A DNA stretch of 44,008 nucleotides from Riemerella columbipharyngis (GTDB lineage Bacteria > Bacteroidota > Bacteroidia > Flavobacteriales > Weeksellaceae), in assembly GCF_900101995.1 (NCBI RefSeq), contig NZ_FNAS01000017.1:1-44008 (forward strand). Direction: 5' to 3'. The translations under genes were made by a program, and so were the position numbers. A model generated the notes under the pieces. The model had not been told where the DNA came from and searched no databases. It saw only the letters and a program-made list of their open reading frames with translations. How positions within the stretch are numbered: position 1 is the first letter of the stretch; each line of letters opens with the position of its first letter. Shown piece by piece: positions 15,666 through 24,376 of the stretch.

Positions 15666-18182
15666 ATGAAAAAATATGATTACTACCTCATAGCGGTAAT
15701 ATCGGTATTGGCAGTAGGCTGTTCCGCAAAAAAGAACGCGGCATCCAGCAGAGTGATGCAGCCTTTCTTTACCTATTACAATACGCTCTTTAACTCCAAA
15801 GATGCTTTGGAAACGGAGACGAATAATAGAGATAAGACCCACAAAGATAATTTCTATGAGCCTTATATTTCGATATTTACATACGAAGATGATGCAAGAA
15901 AAGAAAAAGACGGAGGGAACACTCAGGCAGCAGACTTTTCTCCAGAGGAAAATGGCGGAGATAATGCTTTCATACCTCCGAGAAGAGAGAGAATAAAAGA
16001 TATAGATTTGTCCCCCGATGAAACCCCTTCGCCAAGAAACAATAAGCGTACGGTAACGATACTCCAAATAGCAGAAGCTAAGGCTCTTAAAGCGATCGCC
16101 CAGCACTCTATGCTTTTTCGCGGAGAGGAGAAAAACAAGGAAATATTTAATGCAAGTATCCTCCTTTGTAAATCGCGGCTCTATCAAGGCAAATATTTAC
16201 AGGCATTAGATGCTCTTAATTATATTTTCTCTCATATGAAGAATGATAAGAGAATGCCTTTGGCAAAGATTTATCAGGCGAAAATCTATACTAAAATGAA
16301 AGATTACTACCGTGCCGATGAAATTTTTAAAGCATTAGAATCCGAAAAGCTTAAAAATAAATATGCCCGTACTTTATCAATATTTAACGCCGAAAATCTT
16401 TTGGCTTGGGGTAAAAAAGAGGAAGCTGCAGATGAATTGTCTGCCGCTTATGCATTGAATAAAAACAGTAAACTGAGAAGTAGAATCGCTTTTCTCCGAG
16501 GACAGATTTTATTGGCTTTGGGAAAAAATGAGGAAGCACGGGAAAGTTTTTCGACAGCTTATAAAAAAGCAAATGATTTTGAGTTTGAAGTAAAATCTAT
16601 GATAGAGATAGCAAAATCTTACAAAGCTCAATCCGATGATTATGAAGCCGCCGAGCGTTACCTCGAAAAGATAGGAAGTAAGGGCATCTATAAGTCTAGA
16701 AAAAACGAATTTTACTATGCACTTGGGCTAATGGCGAAGGAAGCAGGTAAAGTAAAAGAATCCGAGGCTTTCTTTCAACAATCTTTAAAGCTCAAAGAAT
16801 CCGATCCGCAGATTCGGGGATTGGTGTATTACGAAATGGGAGAGAGGAGGCTTAAAAATGATGATTATCTTGGTGCAGGTGTTTATTTTGATAGTGCGGT
16901 GGCAGCGATGACTTACCAGCCGGAGAAATTAGCACTGCAAAAGAGAGCGGAAAACATTAAAAAATTATCTCAAAATTATTATTTAATCAAAAAAAACGAC
17001 AGCATACTAGCACTTACCAAAATGACAGATGCAGAGCGTAAGGTATTTTTCACCAAATATATTGAAAAACTAAAAGCTGAAGAGGCCGCCGAAGAAGCCA
17101 AAATGAAGTTGGCACAAGAGCGAAACCAAAACGCAGAGACCAATAGTTTCAGTAATATATTTGGCAGTAGTCAGGTACAAGATGGTTTTATGGATTTTGG
17201 AGGAAAGAGCAGAGGTTTTTATTTTGCAAATGCAGGAACGGTTTCCAAAGGAAAAGCAAACTTCAAACAAATATGGGGAGACAGAAGTTTGGCAGATAAT
17301 TGGCGTTATTCTGTGAAAAGGATTTCTTCTATCCAAGACTTGAAAGATAAGGCGATGGGGGTCACCGAAAAGAAAAACTCACGTCGTTTTGAAGCGGCAT
17401 ATTATATTGAAAAAATCCCTACCGATGTGAAAGAAATCCATCAGTTGAAAAAGGATAGAGATACGGCGTCTTTAGGACTTGGGCTAATGTACGAAAGTCT
17501 TTTTGCAGATACTAAAATGGCTAATAAAACGCTTTTGGATTTAGTCAGGCAAAATCCGGAAAAAGAGGTTAAGCTGCAAGCGTTATATCAGCTGTTTTCT
17601 ATTAATTATCAAAAAAATCAAGAGGTCGCAGACAGAGCAAAAAAAATAATTCTCGACGAATTTCCTTACACCCCTTATGCAGAGTTTGTACGAAATCCTA
17701 AGCGGACTGATTTTCTGAAATCTTCGCCGGAAGTAGTGAATACTTATACCGAAGCCTACAATCTCTATGAAGAAGAGAAATACGACGAAAGCAGAACCGC
17801 AATAGACGCTGCAATGAAAACCTATTCTAAGGATGTCCTCATCCCTAAGTTTGCTTTACTGAAAGCCTTTGTTACAGGGAAAACTGCCGGCAAAGAGGTT
17901 ATGATATTGCAGCTTCAGCAGATAGCTCTCAATTATCCTAATACCTCCGAAGGAGAAAAGGCTAAAGAAATGTTGAATTATCTCAAAAGTGATTTGGATA
18001 CGCCTTTAGAAGCCAAAATAAAATCGTCAAATAGTCAGATTGAAAAGAAAAAAGAAACACAAACATCCCCTGAAGTATACGAGGTAGATGAGGGTGATCA
18101 AGAGGTTATAGAATTGGAAAATAACGAAAATAATACTTTCAAGCCACCGAGACCGCCTGATGATTTTAAAGAAAATGATTAA
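15666..18182 (+). CDS. sprE: SprE/PorW-like type IX secretion lipoprotein with TPRs
   Basis: An 838-residue lipoprotein (lipobox VLAVGC, Cys about 19) matching SprE of F. johnsoniae and PorW of Porphyromonas, which are needed for type IX secretion and, in gliders, for surface adhesin delivery. After the Cys is AKKNAASSRVMQPFFTYYNTLFNSKDAL, typical of the family. TPR-like helical pairs run from about residue 150 to 450, a less regular middle follows, and a second TPR-like part lies at about 600-780. The tail is acidic and Pro-rich (PPRPPDDFKEND). It is the second type IX-related locus in the window after gldBC, supporting an active secretion system. It is 37 bases before the M1 peptidase gene. 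Confidence 0.88.
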   Translation: MKKYDYYLIAVISVLAVGCSAKKNAASSRVMQPFFTYYNTLFNSKDALETETNNRDKTHKDNFYEPYISIFTYEDDARKEKDGGNTQAADFSPEENGGDNAFIPPRRERIKDIDLSPDETPSPRNNKRTVTILQIAEAKALKAIAQHSMLFRGEEKNKEIFNASILLCKSRLYQGKYLQALDALNYIFSHMKNDKRMPLAKIYQAKIYTKMKDYYRADEIFKALESEKLKNKYARTLSIFNAENLLAWGKKEEAADELSAAYALNKNSKLRSRIAFLRGQILLALGKNEEARESFSTAYKKANDFEFEVKSMIEIAKSYKAQSDDYEAAERYLEKIGSKGIYKSRKNEFYYALGLMAKEAGKVKESEAFFQQSLKLKESDPQIRGLVYYEMGERRLKNDDYLGAGVYFDSAVAAMTYQPEKLALQKRAENIKKLSQNYYLIKKNDSILALTKMTDAERKVFFTKYIEKLKAEEAAEEAKMKLAQERNQNAETNSFSNIFGSSQVQDGFMDFGGKSRGFYFANAGTVSKGKANFKQIWGDRSLADNWRYSVKRISSIQDLKDKAMGVTEKKNSRRFEAAYYIEKIPTDVKEIHQLKKDRDTASLGLGLMYESLFADTKMANKTLLDLVRQNPEKEVKLQALYQLFSINYQKNQEVADRAKKIILDEFPYTPYAEFVRNPKRTDFLKSSPEVVNTYTEAYNLYEEEKYDESRTAIDAAMKTYSKDVLIPKFALLKAFVTGKTAGKEVMILQLQQIALNYPNTSEGEKAKEMLNYLKSDLDTPLEAKIKSSNSQIEKKKETQTSPEVYEVDEGDQEVIELENNENNTFKPPRPPDDFKEND

Positions 18183-18219
18183 TAATTACTTTACTATATA
18201 ATTTTTTAGAATACAAAAA

Positions 18220-20106
18220 ATGAATAAATTTTTATTTACACTATTATTTTGTGCCTTTTTTTATTCTTTTGCACAATTACCATATTACTATCAGCAGCAT
18301 GTTTCCTATAAGATGGATATCGATGTAGATGTGGCAAATTTTACCTACAAGGGATACCAAAACATTAAATATACCAATAACTCTCCGGATGAACTGAAAG
18401 TCGTTTATTTCCATCTGTATTGGAATGCTTTTAAGGCAGGTTCTATGATGGATGCTAAAGTTCATAACCAAGGAGATGAAGCAGATTCACGATTGACGAC
18501 ATTGGATGCTAAGGGAAGCAAAATCTCTCGTCTGTCGTCAATTCCGGCCAATGAGGAAGGGGTACAAAATATTCATTGGATCAAACAAAACAATGTGCCG
18601 CTGAAGTTTGAAATCCAAGGAACAATAATGAAAGTTTATCTCGATAATCCTATAAAACCCAATTCTTCTACGGAGTTTTCAATGGAATGGGATGCCAATA
18701 TTCCTAAACAAATCAGGCGTGCCGGAAGACGAAACAAAGAAGGGATAGAAATGACGATGACACAATGGTACCCAAAAGTCTCTGAATACGATTATGAAGG
18801 ATGGGCGGCTTTCGACTATGTAGGGAGAGAGTTTCACGAGCCTTTTGCAGATTTTGATGTCAATATAAAAATAAACAAAGACTACATAATAGGAGCAGGA
18901 GGAACTTTGCAGAATCCTAAGCGGGTAAAAGGCTATGATGTCAATTATACCTTAAATCCCGATTCGGAGGGGAAAGTTTCTTGGCACTGGAAAGCTCAAA
19001 ACATATTAGATTTTGCTTGGTCGGCAGACCCTGATTATACCGTGGAATCTTTTGTCGTTCCGGATGGACCAAAGATTTATTTGGTTTATCAAAAATCGGA
19101 AAAAACAAAATATTGGGGAGAGCTGAAGCCTTACCTTACCAAATATTACCAAATTATGAATAGTACTTTTGGAGAATATCTGTATCCGAGCTATGCCTTT
19201 ATACAAGGCGGTGATGGCGGAATGGAGTACGGTATGTGTTCTATGGTTTTGGGGGAGGCGTCAAGTTTATCAAGACTTGTAGGGCTTATGGCTCACGAGG
19301 GGGCACACTCTTGGTTTCAGCAGATACTTGCCACTAATGAAAGTATGAGACCTTGGATGGACGAAGGCTTTACCAGCTATGCAGAAGATTATACAATGTA
19401 TACGCTGTTTCCTACGAAAGAACCAAATCCTTTTGCAGGTGTCGTAGATTCTTACATTAGTTTCGTGAAAACAGGAAAAGAAGAACCTGCCGGCTGGCTT
19501 GGAGATCACCACGATTCGGAAAGAGCCTATTCCGTGGCATCTTATACCAAAGGGGAATTATTCTTGGTAGAATTGGGCTATATAATGGGCGAGAACATGC
19601 TGAAACAAGTAATGAAAAAATATTATGATGTTTGGCATCTGAAACACCCCAATGGTAAAGATTTCCTTCATATTGCTCAGAATGTTTCCGGTATGGATTT
19701 AAAATGGTTTTACCACTATTGGATTAACACCAAGAAGACGATAGACTACGCTATAAAAAATGTTCAGTATAATGCCAATTCTACGACCATTACTCTAGAG
19801 AACAAGGGCGGCGTACCGATGCCTATTGATTTTAATGTCTTTACTAAGGACAAGAAAATCGTCACTTACAATATCCCGCTCAATATGATGAGAACTCCAA
19901 AAGTAAATGACTATTTTGGAAGTTTCCAAGTGTTGAAGGATTGGCGGTGGACGGACAAGATTTACCAGTTTGATATTCCTTTTACCAAAGATGAGCTTGT
20001 AGCAATGGGGATAGATTTCACGCAGCGATTGGCGGATATCAATCCTCAGGATAATTTTATAGAAGTGGGAAATAATAACCCCCAAGTAATGGTACAAGGT
20101 AAATAA
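18220..20106 (+). CDS. Secreted M1-family zinc metallopeptidase
   Basis: A 628-residue protein with a signal peptide (MNKFLFTLLFCAFFYSFAQ). The catalytic zinc site is complete: HEGAH (HExxH) with His359, Glu360 and His363, and the third ligand Glu382 in MDEGFTSYAED, 18 residues after His363, as in M1 peptidases (gluzincins). The substrate-N-terminus motif before it is GGMEYGMCSM, similar to the GxMEN exopeptidase motif but with Tyr in place of Asn. N-terminal and central beta domains fit the aminopeptidase N fold. It probably trims peptides in the periplasm or outside. It may be co-transcribed with sprE, and the next gene follows by 13 bases. Confidence 0.9.
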   Translation: MNKFLFTLLFCAFFYSFAQLPYYYQQHVSYKMDIDVDVANFTYKGYQNIKYTNNSPDELKVVYFHLYWNAFKAGSMMDAKVHNQGDEADSRLTTLDAKGSKISRLSSIPANEEGVQNIHWIKQNNVPLKFEIQGTIMKVYLDNPIKPNSSTEFSMEWDANIPKQIRRAGRRNKEGIEMTMTQWYPKVSEYDYEGWAAFDYVGREFHEPFADFDVNIKINKDYIIGAGGTLQNPKRVKGYDVNYTLNPDSEGKVSWHWKAQNILDFAWSADPDYTVESFVVPDGPKIYLVYQKSEKTKYWGELKPYLTKYYQIMNSTFGEYLYPSYAFIQGGDGGMEYGMCSMVLGEASSLSRLVGLMAHEGAHSWFQQILATNESMRPWMDEGFTSYAEDYTMYTLFPTKEPNPFAGVVDSYISFVKTGKEEPAGWLGDHHDSERAYSVASYTKGELFLVELGYIMGENMLKQVMKKYYDVWHLKHPNGKDFLHIAQNVSGMDLKWFYHYWINTKKTIDYAIKNVQYNANSTTITLENKGGVPMPIDFNVFTKDKKIVTYNIPLNMMRTPKVNDYFGSFQVLKDWRWTDKIYQFDIPFTKDELVAMGIDFTQRLADINPQDNFIEVGNNNPQVMVQGK

Positions 20107-20119
20107 AGCCTGTTTTTGT

Positions 20120-20968
20120 ATGAGGTTTTTGATTGTCATTCCGATACATAATGAGGCAGGGAGTATCTTGGCGTGTGTGCAGTCATTAGAAGCGCAGACC
20201 TATCGCGATTTCAGAGTCGTCCTTGTAGATGACGGCTCGTCTGACGATACCCCAAAGCTAATCGATGATTTTGCACAATGCCATAACCGATTCTCTGTGC
20301 TTCATTTGGAGCCATCGGAGCATCAGCCCGGTGCTAAGGTGGTAAGGACTTTCTATAAAGGACTGGATACGCAGTCTCTTGAGGATATTGAGGTTATCTG
20401 TAAATTTGATGCAGATATTATTTTCCCTGAAAACTATCTGCAGAGGCTGAACGATATCTATACCGATAATGATGATGTGGGAATGGCATCGGGATTGCTC
20501 TATATAGAGCATAATGGTGTTTGGTTGCACGAGGCGGTGGCAAACAAAAACCATATCAGAGGAGCGATAAAATCTTACCGAAAAGAATGTTTTCAAAAGA
20601 TGAAAGGCATCCGCCCGACATTGGGCTGGGATAATATTGATGTGATGTTGGCACAGATGTACGGCTATCGCGTTTTTGTGGACCGGTCTATCTATGTAAA
20701 GCAAATAAGACCTACAGCATATAAGTACCAAAGTAAAAAAGCAGAAAAGTTAGGCGAATATTTTTACAATATAGGGTTGGATATTCCGTTGGCTATTATT
20801 TCTGCATTAAAATCAGCCCTTAAAAATCGTTCGCCGAAAGCGTTTTTTGTCATTATAAAAACATATTGGCGGCAAAACCACCAGCACGAGCTTACCTCGG
20901 AAGAAATTGCCTTTATCCGAAAATACCGCCGAAAACAGATGCTGAACAAAATATTTCTTAAATCTTGA
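20120..20968 (+). CDS. Family 2 glycosyltransferase
   Basis: A 282-residue GT-A fold enzyme of family 2. The N-terminus RFLIVIPIHNEAGSI and VVLVDDGSSDDTP bind the nucleotide sugar. CKFDADIIFP near residue 94 carries the Asp-x-Asp metal motif, and RGAIKSYRKECF and GWDNIDVMLAQM resemble the acceptor and catalytic region. There is no membrane segment of note; a basic C-terminus (KYRRKQMLNK) may contact the membrane. It probably adds a sugar to a cell-surface glycan or lipid, but donor and acceptor cannot be told. It starts 13 bases after the peptidase stop, so co-transcription is likely. Confidence 0.88.
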   Translation: MRFLIVIPIHNEAGSILACVQSLEAQTYRDFRVVLVDDGSSDDTPKLIDDFAQCHNRFSVLHLEPSEHQPGAKVVRTFYKGLDTQSLEDIEVICKFDADIIFPENYLQRLNDIYTDNDDVGMASGLLYIEHNGVWLHEAVANKNHIRGAIKSYRKECFQKMKGIRPTLGWDNIDVMLAQMYGYRVFVDRSIYVKQIRPTAYKYQSKKAEKLGEYFYNIGLDIPLAIISALKSALKNRSPKAFFVIIKTYWRQNHQHELTSEEIAFIRKYRRKQMLNKIFLKS

Positions 20969-21010
20969 GTCCTGTACTCGCAATATATATTTCTTTTTAA
21001 GCTGAATGAA

Positions 21011-21631
21011 ATGCAAGAAAAGTTTAATGAAAAACAAATTAACATCTTAGAAGCTGCAGAAAAACTGATTATAAAGGATGGGGTAGAGAATGCCTCTGTA
21101 CGGGATATTGCCAAAGAGGCCAATGTAAGCATCGCGATGATTAATTATCACTTTGGTTCTAAGGATAAAATGATGGAGGCTTTGTATTGTTATTGTACAG
21201 AGAAAATAGGTGAGAGGTTTAGTCTGTTTATACAGACGATAAGCTATGCTGGTCCGCCCATACAGATTTCGGAAATTATTTCTTTTTTGGTAAAGCAGAT
21301 TCTTAGGCTTAGTTATTTTCATAATATTGGACTGCAGGAAGTGAGCATCCGGAACAATCTTGCGGAAACCCTTACGGTACTTTATGCTTTGTTTGTAGAC
21401 AGGGTAGATGATATTATACTGAAAGGCATAGCGGCAGGGCATTTTAAGAAAGCAGCCAAGGCAGAAGAGCTTTTGGCAAGTATCATTGGTACGCTTATGT
21501 TTTCTATCTGGAATAAAGATTTTTATCAAGGATTTTTACCGCAAAATGCACAATACTTAGAAGCGTTGGAGCATAAGAATAGCGTTTATTTGAGGGCAAT
21601 GATATTTGGTCTTTTAGGCTATGATGAATAA
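21011..21631 (+). CDS. TetR/AcrR-family transcriptional regulator
   Basis: A 206-residue regulator. The N-terminal helix-turn-helix is clear: NILEAAEKLIIKDGVENASVRDIAKEANVSIAMINYHFGSKDKMMEALY, with the family YHFGSK core near residue 48. The C-terminal part is all helical and would bind a small ligand and dimerise; it is not conserved enough to predict the ligand. TetR proteins usually repress a nearby gene. Here the upstream neighbours are a glycosyltransferase and a peptidase, and no efflux pump is in view. It ends with a strong bidirectional terminator shared with the convergent htrA gene. Confidence 0.9.
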   Translation: MQEKFNEKQINILEAAEKLIIKDGVENASVRDIAKEANVSIAMINYHFGSKDKMMEALYCYCTEKIGERFSLFIQTISYAGPPIQISEIISFLVKQILRLSYFHNIGLQEVSIRNNLAETLTVLYALFVDRVDDIILKGIAAGHFKKAAKAEELLASIIGTLMFSIWNKDFYQGFLPQNAQYLEALEHKNSVYLRAMIFGLLGYDE

Positions 21632-21634
21632 AAC

Positions 21635-21668
21635 AAAAACCACTTCCTAAATCAGGAAGTGGTTTTTT
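21635..21668. terminator. Bidirectional terminator between tetR and htrA
   Basis: Perfect 14-bp stem AAAAACCACTTCCT (21635-21648) / AGGAAGTGGTTTTT (21654-21667) with loop AAATC and T-run. The A-run on the left arm makes it work on the minus strand too. It separates convergent genes ending at 21631 and 21687. Confidence 0.85.
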
Positions 21669-21686
21669 CTGTATATGGAAATTGTA

Positions 21687-23222
21687 TTATGGCATTACGA
21701 ATCCTCTGCTGGTAAGTCTTCCGTACTCATCTAAGTACTTTATGGATACATTGCCTTTATAGTTTTTTAGAACACTTTCAATATCTTTTTGGGAGTTTAC
21801 GGGTTTGCCGTTTACTTCCGTGATGATATAACCATTGTCGATACCTGTTTTAGAGGCTAATAGCCCATTTGAATCTACATCTGTGCAGACAACGCCGCTT
21901 TTTAGCCCGTAGTAAACTTTGTTGTCGTCACTTAGCGGTTGGAATTTGGAGCCTAGTTTTTCGGTAACGCTTAGCTGGTCTTTTGTTCTGGTTTTTGTAT
22001 TACCATTTAGGTCTTTCAGCGTAACATCTGCTGTTTCTTTTTTACCGTTTCTTAGGTAGGTTATGTTTACTACATCGCCTGGTCTTTCGCTGCCTATTGC
22101 AAGAGAGAGATCGGCATAGTCGTTAATGTTTTTATCGTTAATATTTGTAATGATATCTCCTTTCCTCAATCCTGCATCTGCGGCACCGCTATTGCTTTGT
22201 ACCTCTCTAATGTAGATACCGCCGTTTGCTTTGAGGTTGGTTTTGTATTGTTTGTTGTATTCCTGTACCCCCATAGAGTCGGATAAATCTACTATACTTA
22301 TTCCGAGGAACCCTCTCTGTACGATACCGTATTTTTTGATGTCTTCTACTACTTTTTTAGCAAGATTGGAAGGTACTGCAAAGCCGTAGCCTTCGTAATA
22401 ACCGGAAGAGGAAGATATTGCCGAGTTGATACCTACCAATTCTCCGTTGGTATTGACCAATGCTCCGCCACTATTACCTCTGTTGATGACGGCATCGGTT
22501 TGGATAAAGCTCTCGATAGGCGTTTTGGACTGTCTTCCGAGTATATTGATGCTTCTTCCTTTTGCAGAGACAATTCCAGCAGTGACGGTAGAGTTGAGCC
22601 CAAGAGGGTTTCCTACCGCCAATACCCATTGTCCTACTTGCAGCTGGTCGGAATCAGCAAAAGCTAAGAAAGGGAGGTTGTTTTCATCTATTTTAAGGAG
22701 GGCAATATCCGAAGACGGATCAGAACCAATCACTTTTGCGGTGTAGGTTTTTCTGTTGGTAAGAGTAACGGTTAATTTATTAGCTCCTTGGATAACATGG
22801 TTATTGGTAATGATATAGCCGTCAGGTGAGATGACAACTCCGGAGCCAAGACCTGCTGGAATGTCGCCTCTTTGAGGTTGTGGTGCGGTCCTTGGTTGGG
22901 TTTGTCCGCCTCTTCTAAAAGGATCCCCGAAAAAGAAATCAAACAAGTCTTGATCAGGAGCCTGGTAGTTTGCCCTATTTTGATAATTTTTAATAGTAAC
23001 CACAGCAGGGACTGTTTTTTTTGCAGCATTTACAAAAGAGTTATCAGAGGGATAAGCACCCAATGATGCCAATGTTCCGTTATTTGCACTTGTGAAGTAC
23101 GAGCTGTCGGAAATTTTATTGTGCTCATCTTTGTGAAAATACTGATATGTTCCTACAGTAGTAGCCGCAGAGAATATTCCTACTGCCGCTAATGGAATAA
23201 ATTTCTTTAGTGTGCTTTTCAT
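21687..23222 (-). CDS. HtrA/DegP-family periplasmic serine protease
   Basis: A 511-residue trypsin-like protease with signal or anchor sequence (MKSTLKKFIPLAAVGIFSAATT). The triad is complete: His142 in ITNNHVIQG, Asp172 in SSDIALLKI and Ser251 in NRGNSGGALVN. Two PDZ domains follow: one around RGFLGISIVDLS to the LRNGKKETA region (about 290-390), and a shorter C-terminal one with GIDNGYIITEVNGKPVNS. This is the DegP/DegQ/HhoA order. It degrades or refolds misfolded envelope proteins. An upstream in-frame start at 23255 would place 11 polar residues before the signal peptide, so I chose 23222. A linker rich in Gln/Pro (QTQPRTAPQPQRG) precedes the protease core. Confidence 0.93.
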   Translation of the reverse strand: MKSTLKKFIPLAAVGIFSAATTVGTYQYFHKDEHNKISDSSYFTSANNGTLASLGAYPSDNSFVNAAKKTVPAVVTIKNYQNRANYQAPDQDLFDFFFGDPFRRGGQTQPRTAPQPQRGDIPAGLGSGVVISPDGYIITNNHVIQGANKLTVTLTNRKTYTAKVIGSDPSSDIALLKIDENNLPFLAFADSDQLQVGQWVLAVGNPLGLNSTVTAGIVSAKGRSINILGRQSKTPIESFIQTDAVINRGNSGGALVNTNGELVGINSAISSSSGYYEGYGFAVPSNLAKKVVEDIKKYGIVQRGFLGISIVDLSDSMGVQEYNKQYKTNLKANGGIYIREVQSNSGAADAGLRKGDIITNINDKNINDYADLSLAIGSERPGDVVNITYLRNGKKETADVTLKDLNGNTKTRTKDQLSVTEKLGSKFQPLSDDNKVYYGLKSGVVCTDVDSNGLLASKTGIDNGYIITEVNGKPVNSQKDIESVLKNYKGNVSIKYLDEYGRLTSRGFVMP

Positions 23223-23389
23223 TTTCTTATAAATTTTATGATGATTAACTAACAAATATTATGCTAAATTAGTGTATTTGCTTGTTGATTTGTTTCTGTT
23301 TAGGTGTAATTTAACTAATATTTAACAGTAATTATCAGTTTTTAATGATTTTTGAGCTTTAGCATTTTTTTAGGAGAAGTCTTGGCAGT

Positions 23390-24142
23390 CTAATTAAACC
23401 ATTTAGAATATTTCAGAAAACCATTGAATGCCCAGTGGGCGGTATAGTAAAGGGATTTTAGGGTAGAAAAATGCATAAAATCTTTATAGACCAAATATTG
23501 GTCTTTTATAATGTTAGTTTTCTTGTGGGATACGCTACTGGCGTGCATACGGTATTTTGCCATTGTTTTAGGCAGTGGTTTGCCTTCCGGTATTTTTTTT
23601 AAGAGGTTTAGCCACATCACATGGTCTTCGCGTTTGCTTCCTTTTGGGAAAAATATTTTGCCCACTCTTTGGCTGTCGTACATAGAGCTGAGTAACGAAA
23701 GGCGGCAGGTTTTCAGGAGATTGCCGAAAGTTACAACTTTATCTGCATGGAAGTCGGCAATAGTGGGAGAGAGGTTCTCATCACATCTTGCATAGTTGGA
23801 ATAGGCGAGTTCCGCTTTTTCTTTTTTCATAAAGCCTACCATCTCTTCTAAGAAGTCTGGAGTCCAATAATCATCTGCATCCAAAAAAGTAATATATCTG
23901 CCGGAAGCTCTTTCAAGTGCAATGTTTCGTGCTTGTCCTGCCCCTACATTTTCTTTTGATTCTATAAGGATTATGCGGGGATCTTGGTATTTTTTGATGA
24001 TGGATGTAGAATTATCTTTAGACTTATCATCGGTAATAATCCATTCCCAGTCGGTAAATTTTTGTGCGAGAACCGAATGTATCGTCTCTTCGATAAATTG
24101 AGCACAATTATAGCAAGGCGTGATGATGGAAACTTCCGGCAT
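23390..24142 (-). CDS. Family 2 glycosyltransferase, wall/capsule type
   Basis: A 250-residue GT2 enzyme with MPEVSIITPCYNCAQFIEETIHSVLAQ at the start. Next come WEWIITDDKSKDNS (first Asp pair) and ITFLDADDYW (DxDD metal motif), then the HVMWLNLLKK and KYRMHASSVSHKK pattern typical of EpsE-like and WcaA-like transferases. It probably decorates surface polysaccharide or lipopolysaccharide. A longer in-frame start with TTG at 24160 exists, but the promoter element TATCTTTG covers 24158-24165. The ATG at 24142 is therefore the better start. It is monocistronic. Confidence 0.88.
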   Translation of the reverse strand: MPEVSIITPCYNCAQFIEETIHSVLAQKFTDWEWIITDDKSKDNSTSIIKKYQDPRIILIESKENVGAGQARNIALERASGRYITFLDADDYWTPDFLEEMVGFMKKEKAELAYSNYARCDENLSPTIADFHADKVVTFGNLLKTCRLSLLSSMYDSQRVGKIFFPKGSKREDHVMWLNLLKKIPEGKPLPKTMAKYRMHASSVSHKKTNIIKDQYLVYKDFMHFSTLKSLYYTAHWAFNGFLKYSKWFN

Positions 24143-24157
24143 AGGTCTATTTTTTTG

Positions 24158-24165
24158 CAAAGATA
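24158..24165 (-). promoter_or_regulatory. -7 promoter element (TATCTTTG) for the minus-strand glycosyltransferase
   Basis: Exact TAnnTTTG match on the minus strand, 15 bases before the ATG at 24142. It overlaps the alternative TTG start at 24160 and so argues against that longer form. Confidence 0.5.
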
Positions 24166-24325
24166 CGATGTTCTTAAAATATTCTGAGTATTATCGTGGT
24201 TGGAGATTTTAAGTTGTTGAAAAATAGTTGATAAAGTCTATTCTTGAAAATTACTTTCCATTGTATATTATTATTTATATTCAAAAAAAGTATAAAATAA
24301 GTGAGTCTGTTAATGTTCAAAATAT

Positions 24326-24333
24326 TAAATTTG
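24326..24333 (+). promoter_or_regulatory. -7 promoter element (TAAATTTG) for leuS
   Basis: Exact TAnnTTTG match 43 bases before the leuS ATG. A conserved -33 TTTG is not evident at the usual spacing. The 43-base leader has no obvious T-box or other riboregulator. Confidence 0.45.
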
Positions 24334-24376
24334 TAGCTGGCTATTTGTGTATAATGTTAAAAAATGAGAATTATTT

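Noticed and set aside
20764-21132. 122-codon minus-strand ORF across the glycosyltransferase/TetR junction
   Set aside because: Antisense of two clear genes; the reading has no family features.
22426-22746. Plus-strand ORF over htrA
   Set aside because: Antisense shadow of the protease catalytic domain.
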